64,000 bases of DNA from Euptelea pleiosperma (Eukaryota; Streptophyta; Magnoliopsida; Ranunculales; Eupteleaceae). A model generated the notes under the pieces. It made no database searches. It had not been told where the DNA came from and was given only the letters and a program-made list of their open reading frames with translations. Shown here piece by piece: positions 58,301 to 64,000 of this stretch. How positions within the stretch are numbered: the stretch's first letter is position 1; every line of letters starts with the position of its first letter. The stretch is taken from contig CM068547.1 of NCBI GenBank assembly GCA_035048495.1, forward strand, positions 32,992,502 through 33,056,501, read 5' to 3'. The translations under genes and the position numbers were made by a program.

Positions 58301-61300
58301 AAGAGATTGGCCGGAAGGTGTCCCAAGACTATCCATGCTCGCGGAGTGAGCTCCATAGAAGCCAGGTAGGCTAGAGCGTGGAGGCTTGCCATATAACACT
58401 CGGCACTTGTCCCTTACATGCCCCAACTTACCACAGGGCTTCCCAATAATGGAAGGAGCATATTGCTGGTTGGGCGTAGGAGATGAAAGAGGCTTCTACT
58501 TCTGAAAGGGTTGAGACTGTGAGCTGGAACCAATATGAGAAGAGGTAACAAGCGTTGATAGCTCGGGAGGATGTGGTGCCATAGCACTCCGTCTGCTCTC
58601 CTCACTCTGCACGTAGGAATATACCTCTTCCAGATAGGGTAGATCCCCTCGGTTGTTCAAGATCTGAACCCTAGTCAGCTCATACTCACTATTGAGCCCT
58701 GAGAGGAATTCAAAGACCCGATTCTTTTCCACATACTTCTGATAACAGTTGATGTTCTCTGAACCAGTTGGGTGGTAGACATGGTAGTGATCCAACTCTT
58801 CCCACATGCTCCGAAGGGAGGCAAAGTAATCGGAAAGAGACTTCTCATCATGCTGAAGTCGAGAGATGCTCTGTTTAAATTGGAAAGCCCAATATTTTGC
58901 GGCTGTGAGTATGTCTTCAAAGCAGATTCCCAAATCTCGTGAGCAATATGCAAAAAAAGGAATCCACGACTGATATGTGGTTGCATGGAGCTGACGAACC
59001 AAGAAATCATAGTTAGGTTCTCTATCTCCCATGTATTATATAGTGGATCTTCGGATGTTGCAGGTTCACTAGCACGACCAGTAAGATAATCCACCTTCCC
59101 ACGGCCGCCTATGAATATCCTGGCTGCCTATGACCACTCTAAATAATTCTTCTCGTCTAATTTCACTATCGTAATCTGTAATCCATGGTTTTCCAAGACT
59201 GTTGGAGGCACCATAAACCCTCTGTCACAGCTAGAGGTGGCTTCCATACCCACTGTGGACTCTCCAGGATTCCCTTCAGTAAACATAGATACAAAGATTG
59301 AGAATAGAACAATCAAAGAAGGCAGGATACACACCAAAGCCTTACTGAGATAGATCCGAGGGCCTTACAGCCCAAAAACGGACCCGAAGCAAACCAAAAC
59401 TTAGGGAAATAATGCACTTGAGAGGGAAAGTCATCTCTCACAGGTTAGAATCAAAGGAGAAGAGGATAAAAAAACCCTTAATGAATTCACATTTAGCTAT
59501 CAACAAGGGTGAGGCAACAAATCGAGCCCAAAAAGAGCAAAAAAAAAGGTTGGCGGTAACTTTTCTAAGTGAAAAAATCTTCACCAAAACCTCAATCGAT
59601 CACTGAATGGATTGGCGTTGGTGGCAATAGATTGCTACCATAATAGGGGACTAGAAGGAAGCAACAAACTATGGCAAAAACCCTTTTTCTTTTTCAGATC
59701 AGAAATATCCACAGATTAGAAAAATATTTTTTCAAAATGTCAGAAGGGCTAAATCACCACTAGAAAGGTCCCAAAAAATTCGGCAAAAATCACCAAAAAT
59801 CATAAAAAATCACATTCGATCAAGAGGAGGGGTTCTTGCGCAGCAACCCAACCTGTCCGTACGACTGCTGATGTCAATCGTATGGCTTTGATGATGTCAT
59901 CAGCCTGACCGAAGCTTGCTAATAGTCCTCTGGTTGATTCTCCTTTAGGAATTCTTGATTTAGGCTCTGATACAAAGTTGAAAGTCTTCTAGGGTTAGGG
60001 TTTCAAAGGTGCAAGAAGAGAGGAGAGAGAAGAGAGAAAAGAAATGTCATGTGTGTCTCACATACTCTCAAAACTATTATTTATGTGAGGACCATACAAA
60101 GACAAAAATACCCTCATACTTAGAGGTATTTATTAGACTACCCTTTACATGTAGAATACGTATAAAATACGTCTCTGATAACAGTTCCACCAGACAATGA
60201 GATTTTCAAAAGTACCTTGTCAAGTGGAAGAATCGACCAATGTCAAATAGCATGTGGATTACAGAGAGAGATTTGCAACATCTTGACCACTACATTTTGG
60301 AGCACTATCGTAGTTTTATTTCGCCAGAGGTGAAATCTTCTTAGACTAGAAACGTTGATTAGGACATCAAAATGTCCCACTCTAGAGTGTACTCGAAGAG
60401 GAGAACTGGACCAATACCCTTGTCATTGATCTCCTTGAGGATGTTGCCATGTTTAAGTGATTGATTGGCAAGCTGATCTACCTAGCTCACACGTAGCCTG
60501 ATACTACCTATGCAGTGAGTGTCATCATTTGATTTATGCACGCACCACGGTCACTACACCTAGAAGCAACTCACAGAGTGGAAGCATATAGTGAATCAGT
60601 GATGCAGATTGGACAGGGGCAGTTACTGATAAACGGTCCACGTCAAGATACTGCACCTTTGTTGGAGATAATTTGGTTTCGTGGTGCAGCAAGAAACAAC
60701 TTGTTGTATCCCGATCCAGTGTAGAAGCAGAGTTTCACTCTATGGCACATTGGCGTGTTTGAACTCCTCTAGTTGAAAATTACACTCAAGCAATTGGGAA
60801 TCAATGTGGCAGAGCCAATGAGCCTTTATTGTGATAATAAAGCAGCCATTAGCATAGCTCACAACCTGGTACAGCATGACAAGACGAAGCATTGAGCTTG
60901 ATTGACATTTCATCAAGGATTGATTTGTACACCTTATGTAAGGACTCAGGAGCAAGTTGCATATATACTTACTAAGGGAGTCAATAAGTCAATCTTTAAT
61001 ACATTGATAGGCAAGCTGGGCATGATGGATATCTTCGCACCAGCTTGAAAGGGAGTGTTGGATTGTAGCACCCACGTGAGGGTGCACTTAGTGGGTTACG
61101 TCCAATTGCCCCACGTGGGGATTTGTTTTTAGTTTGTGGGTTGAGTGTGGTCACCAACTTAACCCACCATGTTTTTCTATTCCATGTAAAGGGGGAATTT
61201 CCCCACCATATATATCACTTTAAGAGAAAATTGAACATTAAGTTCAATCTCTCCCTTCTCTCCTAATCTCTCCACTCTCTTAATCTTACACTTCTGGTGA

Positions 61301-62842
61301 CAATCTATATTACAACTACTTGTGTTAGCACACCCCCAACGAAATGGTGTTGCTGAAAGAGAAAATAGACACCTTGAAGTCTCACATGCTCTTCATTTTA
61401 GTATGAATGTTCAAAAAACTTTTTGGTTTGAAGCTCTTCCCATGACATCCTTTCTCATCAACAAGATGTCTTCATGGGTGTTAAACTTCAAAACTCCCTT
61501 TGAGATTAATGTTCTAGTCATCTCCTTTATCGATTCCTCCCAAAGTCTTTGGTTGTGTTCGTTATGTTCATGTGCATAATAGTGGCCACTCTAAACTTAT
61601 ACCAAAGCCATTAAATGTATCTTTCTTGGATATCCATGTGGATATGAGTGCTATTGTCCTGGATCAAGGAAGAGATTTGTTTCTAGGGATGTTACTTTCT
61701 TTGAATCCGTTCCTTCTTTCTCTTCTGATAGGGTCTCCCTTTAGCAATACCAACAATATGTTCAAGACTACATGGACTAATACCATAAATAGTAAGCTAG
61801 CAGCAGTGAAGCAACGTAGCACAATAGTTATTATCACTCCACCAGCCAAGATACCAGCGATGATGACTTCCAGCCACACTATTAACTCCATGTGGATATG
61901 ACAGGTAAACATGTTTCATATTCTAGAATTTTTTTTTTTGCAATTTCATATATGTACATGTTTTTATGTATATTACATGACTATTCAAATGTGTAAGATT
62001 TTAACTGTGACTCTCAGTATCTCAGATGCGTGTCAGTGTCTATCCATCATTTTTTTAATTCAAGCGGTTGTTACAGTATTGTAATGCATTCTAAGTATAT
62101 TTTGTGATTTTCGGATTTTCTAAAATATTCTTGTTGAGTTTCCTAGAGCTCCCAGTCCTAGGAGTATCAAATGTTTCATAAAAGTTTCCAAAGCTTCCAT
62201 TTTCTTATGTTTCCTATAATAGATAACACATCTTTAATGAGTTGATACATAATCAGGATCATAATTGTTTTGTATAGGAAAAAGGATGGAAACTATAGTA
62301 TGTAGGGCACTTATACTGACATTAACTTGGGGGACACATTTGGAATCAATAATAAGGTGTGTACCTTGTACAAGAGAGCAAGAGACAAGAGAGGATTCAA
62401 CATAAAAGGGAATATAGAAAAAGAAATATGGAAAAAGTATACAAGAGTTTTGCATCTATTTACAAAAAAGCAAGCAAACCTACATGTAAACCAAAATTGA
62501 AACTGACAAATAAAACAAAATCTCTCACCAATGGCTTTCCAGATGGCAATAGTAACCGATCCATTTTTGGATCCCATTGAACAACATTGTTACGATCAAC
62601 AACTACACCAGGGAGGTCCCTAAAATTTGCTCCCTATAAACTGAACAGATTAGAAATTATAGAATAGCCCAAAAGATCAAAATATAGATGTAAAAGTGAA
62701 GTGGTCCAAATTTAGCCAACCTTTCTTCGTGGGATTTGACAAACTCGTAGATAATTATCCTCATTTAATAGAAGAGGTCGATGATCATAGAGTAAAGGCC
62801 TTTTAGCGTATTTTACACAATTGGTCGCAGAACCAATCATCT
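31335..62842 (-). CDS. CMT2: Chromomethylase (CMT2-like DNA cytosine methyltransferase), 3' part
   Basis: Six last coding exons join in phase: 62842-62721, 62633-62529, 42997-42954, 41282-41213, 41131-41028 and 31512-31335, about 207 residues with stop TAA at 31335. Upstream exons with the BAH domain, chromodomain and catalytic Cys lie past the right edge. Visible text: [68 protein letters not shown], then methyltransferase motif IX ([19 protein letters not shown]) and motif X ([20 protein letters not shown]). By family knowledge CMT enzymes read H3K9me2 and methylate CHG or CHH cytosines, mostly in transposons. The [15 protein letters not shown] and YCQIGNAV wording recalls CMT2 rather than CMT3, but that call is from memory. 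Two introns are 19.5 and 9.5 kb and packed with retrotransposons. All splice sites are GT-AG and no exon carries a stop. Confidence 0.9.
31513..32137 (-). other. CMT2-like last intron, part next to the acceptor
   Basis: A/T-rich sequence with no recognised repeat between the last exon and the LINE at 32138. Confidence 0.4.
32302..35943 (-). pseudogene. LINE ORF2: endonuclease, reverse transcriptase, zinc ribbon
   Basis: One reading frame of about 1213 codons, start at 35943, broken by two in-frame stops (35281-35283 and 34456-34458). Domain order: APE-type endonuclease (SWNVRGLG at the start, [20 protein letters not shown]), reverse transcriptase with the FADD active site ([13 protein letters not shown]), and the C-terminal zinc ribbon ([18 protein letters not shown]). 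It copies LINE RNA into target DNA by target-primed reverse transcription. No frameshift is needed to read through, so the copy decayed recently or slowly. Confidence 0.88.
35912..38640 (-). pseudogene. LINE ORF1 (DUF4283-like nucleic-acid binding protein), frameshifted
   Basis: Three overlapping frames cover it: 38640-37942 (with an in-frame TGA at 38596-38598), 38021-36786 and 36868-35912. Together they look like one ORF1 of about 900 codons with two frameshifts. The middle part ([36 protein letters not shown]) is the DUF4283-type domain of plant L1 ORF1. The end overlaps the start of ORF2 by about 30 bases. Confidence 0.75.
38994..40120 (+). mobile_element. Copia remnant: primer site, gag zinc knuckle and protease
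   Basis: The primer binding site TGGTATCAGAGC (38994-39005) fits initiator tRNA-Met. Downstream, the plus strand encodes a degenerate CCHC knuckle ([19 protein letters not shown] near 39640) and the protease region ([14 protein letters not shown] near 39904, with the catalytic DSG altered). The 5' LTR should end just before 38994 but its start was not found. The 3' part is lost. Confidence 0.72.
40313..40588 (-). mobile_element. LINE reverse transcriptase fragment
   Basis: The minus strand encodes a short piece of L1 reverse transcriptase: [20 protein letters not shown] then [11 protein letters not shown], equivalent to the start of the RT domain. It has no start or end and is a scrap in the CMT2-like intron. 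Confidence 0.7.
41283..42953 (-). other. CMT2-like intron, A/T-rich
   Basis: Intron between exons 42997-42954 and 41282-41213. It holds a repeat with GATACGTATCGG-type words (about 41360-41570) and T/A runs near 42297-42320. No coding remnant recognised. Confidence 0.4.
42998..43806 (-). other. CMT2-like intron, part left of the copia cluster
   Basis: No recognised element. The minus-strand ORFs here show no known domain. Confidence 0.4.
43812..44002 (-). repeat. 3' LTR of the young copia element
   Basis: Begins TGTTGAAGG and ends TTCAACT on the element strand, so the ends are short inverted repeats. Contains a purine-rich stretch and a likely TATA region (TTATTAATATAAATAAG on the minus strand). 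Confidence 0.92.
44010..48425 (-). pseudogene. Copia gag-pol polyprotein, broken by two nonsense codons
   Basis: One frame of 1471 codons from ATG at 48425 to the stop at 44010, interrupted by TAG at 48054-48056 and TGA at 46350-46352; no frameshift. Order: gag, two CCHC zinc knuckles ([14 protein letters not shown] and [14 protein letters not shown]), protease ([13 protein letters not shown]), integrase with its HHCC zinc site and core ([11 protein letters not shown]), reverse transcriptase ([12 protein letters not shown]) and RNase H ([18 protein letters not shown]). This order (integrase before RT) defines copia. The breaks probably make the copy non-autonomous. Confidence 0.93.
49149..49339 (-). 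repeat. 5' LTR of the young copia element
   Basis: Same as 43812-44002 except for two single-base differences. The primer binding site follows it immediately on the element strand. Confidence 0.92.
53766..53963 (-). repeat. 3' LTR of the older copia element
   Basis: Begins TGTTATCAGAG on the element strand and is adjacent to an AGGGGGAG polypurine tract at about 53964-53971. Confidence 0.88.
55182..56653. mobile_element. TIR element inserted in the older copia
   Basis: Perfect 14-base terminal inverted repeats GGTTTAAAATTTCG and CGAAATTTTAAACC. TGCAAGG occurs at both edges, consistent with a target duplication whose exact length I cannot fix. Inside there are arrays of GAAATATTTC and CGAAACATTACGAAAC words at each end, an (AT)n run near 55484, and no coding content. 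About 75 codons of copia RT are missing at the insertion site. Confidence 0.75.
59976..60183 (-). repeat. 5' LTR of the older copia element
   Basis: Ten bases longer than the partner LTR, with several substitutions and small indels. Lies directly next to the primer binding site. Confidence 0.88.
60441..61312 (+). mobile_element. 3' end of a third copia element (RT tail, RNase H, LTR)
   Basis: From about 60466 the plus strand encodes a broken copia end: [41 protein letters not shown] and [15 protein letters not shown] polypurine GAAAGGGAG abuts the LTR start TGTTGGATTG at 61056. The LTR runs to about 61312. The orientation is opposite to the copia at 53766. Confidence 0.75.
61313..61905 (+). 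mobile_element. Copia integrase fragment
   Basis: Starts in mid-integrase ([20 protein letters not shown] near 61325, [18 protein letters not shown]) and runs with frameshifts to the region after integrase ([18 protein letters not shown] near 61660). It begins right after the preceding LTR, so it is a separate truncated element or a rearranged part of the same one. Confidence 0.7.
61906..62528 (-). other. CMT2-like intron, right of the retrotransposon cluster
   Basis: A/T-rich. Words such as 'TGTGACTCTCAGTATCTCAG' near 62010 resemble 'TGTGACTCCCAGTCTCATG' near 42515 in the same gene, so a small dispersed repeat may be shared. No coding remnant. Confidence 0.4.
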
Positions 62843-63425
62843 CTAGAGATCAAAGAAAGATATCTGTCAAAAGCAACTCTCTCAAAAACTATGTGAATGT
62901 ACAAGAGTTCGCAGTACATCAATATGGCAGGTTAGTCATTCATAATGACACAAGGCATATTGGATAAATATTGTAAGAGAGGTAAGCTTGATGCAAACAA
63001 ACACCAGATGCAACTAGCATAGAATGGTAAATTAAGAAGAGAAAAGACAGAATACAAGCATGAGGGTCACCAATTGGGTCTTATAGACACTGCAGAAGGG
63101 TTAATAAGTCATGTTGCAACTCATTACCAAGCGCTAATCTTCATCAAATATGTACAGTGTATAACCAATTGTATACTAACGACGTTAGATATAAAAAAGG
63201 TTTTGTAAAAATAAATTACAATACATTAAGATAATAGTCAGAAACAACTACCATGCTGTCTCCGTGCTATCAAATCCCAGTTATTAGTGACTTAATCTCG
63301 AATTCTCATATCAATCGAAGAATAGAATAAGATGGTATTTTTTTAGAATTTAATATGAATCACAGAATTCTCGAGATTCGAAATATCGTTTTTGCAAGAA
63401 TTATTTTCTAAATATTTTTAGTTTC
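62843..63425 (-). other. CMT2-like intron, no feature recognised
   Basis: The exon that should precede 62842 in the CMT family (motif near ETEFQRYIR) was not found here, so this is intron DNA. No repeat edge seen. Confidence 0.4.
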
Positions 63426-64000
63426 ACCTACTCAGTCACCGGCGAAGAGTGGTGGTAGTGGTGGTGATGATACAGATGCGGCTGACAGTGGTGGGGCCAG
63501 TGGTGGTGATGGTACAGATGCGGTTGACGATGGTGGGGCCAATGGTGGTGGTGAAGGTGGAGAGACTCAAAGGACTCTGAGTCCATTCACTAGAGAGGCT
63601 GAGTTTGATCATTCTACCCAAGACCCTGATCATGGAACTCGTCCCCTCAGCGAGGCAGGGGAAGGGTTTGGATAAGACGCGAACTTACAGGCACCAGAGT
63701 CAACTACACGGGCCTATCGAGGAGGATGATGCATACTCTCGCCAGAGCCGTGATGTCGACTCCATTGCAGGAACGTTCGACAAATGAGTATTAGTAGCAG
63801 CATATATGGGCAAGGTCGTGATGGTGAGAGCACATAGGTACCCAGAGAGTAGCCAGGACATGCAGTCACAAGCATCAGGATATGGGGCTCCTGGTTATTG
63901 TATACCCATTGGGTACAGCTTTGGGGTCCAAGTTACCTATGGACCTTATGGTACATATGGTGCACATTAGGAGGTACCATTAATGGGAGTGCAACAACCA
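63426..64000 (+). other. Possible decayed protein tail, Gly/Asp-rich, plus strand
   Basis: The plus strand has a biased open stretch near 63435-63675 (repeated GGxxGGDGTDA, then TQRTLSPFTREAEFDHSTQD), followed by frames rich in Gly and Tyr (VTYGPYGTYGAH near 63930). This style resembles the low-complexity C-terminus of some plant hAT-like transposases, but I cannot confirm it. Stops at 63672 and elsewhere make an active gene unlikely. Confidence 0.25.

Larger units (their letters stand above)
53766..60183 (-). mobile_element. Older copia retrotransposon nested in the gypsy chromodomain
   Basis: LTRs at 53766-53963 and 59976-60183 are roughly 90% alike with small indels. The target duplication is GTTCT (53761-53765) against GTTCC (60184-60188). 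A primer site with one mismatch lies at 59964-59975. The minus strand encodes broken gag, protease, integrase, RT ([20 protein letters not shown]) and RNase H ([18 protein letters not shown]). Its proteins and LTR layout resemble those of the young element at 43812, so both belong to one clade. An unrelated TIR element sits in its RT region. Confidence 0.9.
49345..60440 (+). mobile_element. Decayed Ty3/gypsy element with chromodomain, split by a copia insertion
   Basis: Probable 5' LTR at about 49450-50664, primer site TGGTATCAGAGC at 50665-50676, gag ([20 protein letters not shown] near 51165), reverse transcriptase ([14 protein letters not shown] near 51470), RNase H ([20 protein letters not shown] near 52180), integrase ([17 protein letters not shown] near 53090) and a chromodomain. 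The chromodomain is cut at 53765 and resumes at 60184 with [19 protein letters not shown]. Most of the protease and first part of RT is deleted near 51400, and many stops are present. A chromodomain places it among chromoviruses. Confidence 0.85.

Noticed and set aside
31335..62842. Calling the CMT2-like gene a pseudogene because of its transposon load
   Set aside because: All six visible exons are open, keep conserved motifs IX and X and join in phase, so decay is not shown. The unseen 5' part could still be damaged.

Overview
The window is nuclear DNA of a flowering plant. The evidence is GT-AG spliced genes with plant-type products, many LTR retrotransposons primed by initiator tRNA-Met, L1-type LINEs, Helitrons, and hAT and Mutator-type MITEs. 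The lineage cannot be fixed from sequence alone. No prokaryotic, organellar or viral-genome features were seen.

Four host genes lie on the minus strand. From left to right they are: (1) a complete CDC20-type activator of the anaphase-promoting complex (3230-5005, 4 exons, 456 aa); (2) a complete gluconokinase (7578-9053, 4 exons, 189 aa); (3) a complete scramblase-family protein (coding exons 10843-25330, 5' UTR exon near 26295-26390, 440 aa); (4) the 3' part of a chromomethylase most like CMT2 (31335-62842 and beyond the right edge), of which the last six coding exons are visible. All exon phases were checked by hand and join without a frameshift.

Transposons fill the rest. Left and between the first three genes (1-10260) there are many copies of inverted-repeat MITE families, LTR scraps and a LINE 3' fragment. 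The scramblase introns hold a perfect 146-bp palindrome, a hAT MITE with an 8-bp target duplication, a 1.6-kb Helitron with six 3'-type hairpins, a LINE fragment and a duplicated SINE-like unit. Between scramblase and CMT2 there are Mutator-type and hAT-type MITEs and a decayed copia element.

The CMT2-like gene is the most striking part. Its last intron (about 9.5 kb) carries a nearly full-length L1 LINE and a copia remnant. A second intron (about 19.5 kb) carries a young copia element with 99% identical LTRs, a decayed Ty3/gypsy element with a chromodomain, an older copia element inserted inside that chromodomain, a TIR element inserted inside the older copia, and two more copia fragments. 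The exons remain open and correctly phased, so the gene appears to tolerate this load. CMT2 family enzymes methylate transposon DNA, so the gene is probably a target of its own pathway. That last point is inference. I found no wholly new biochemical system.
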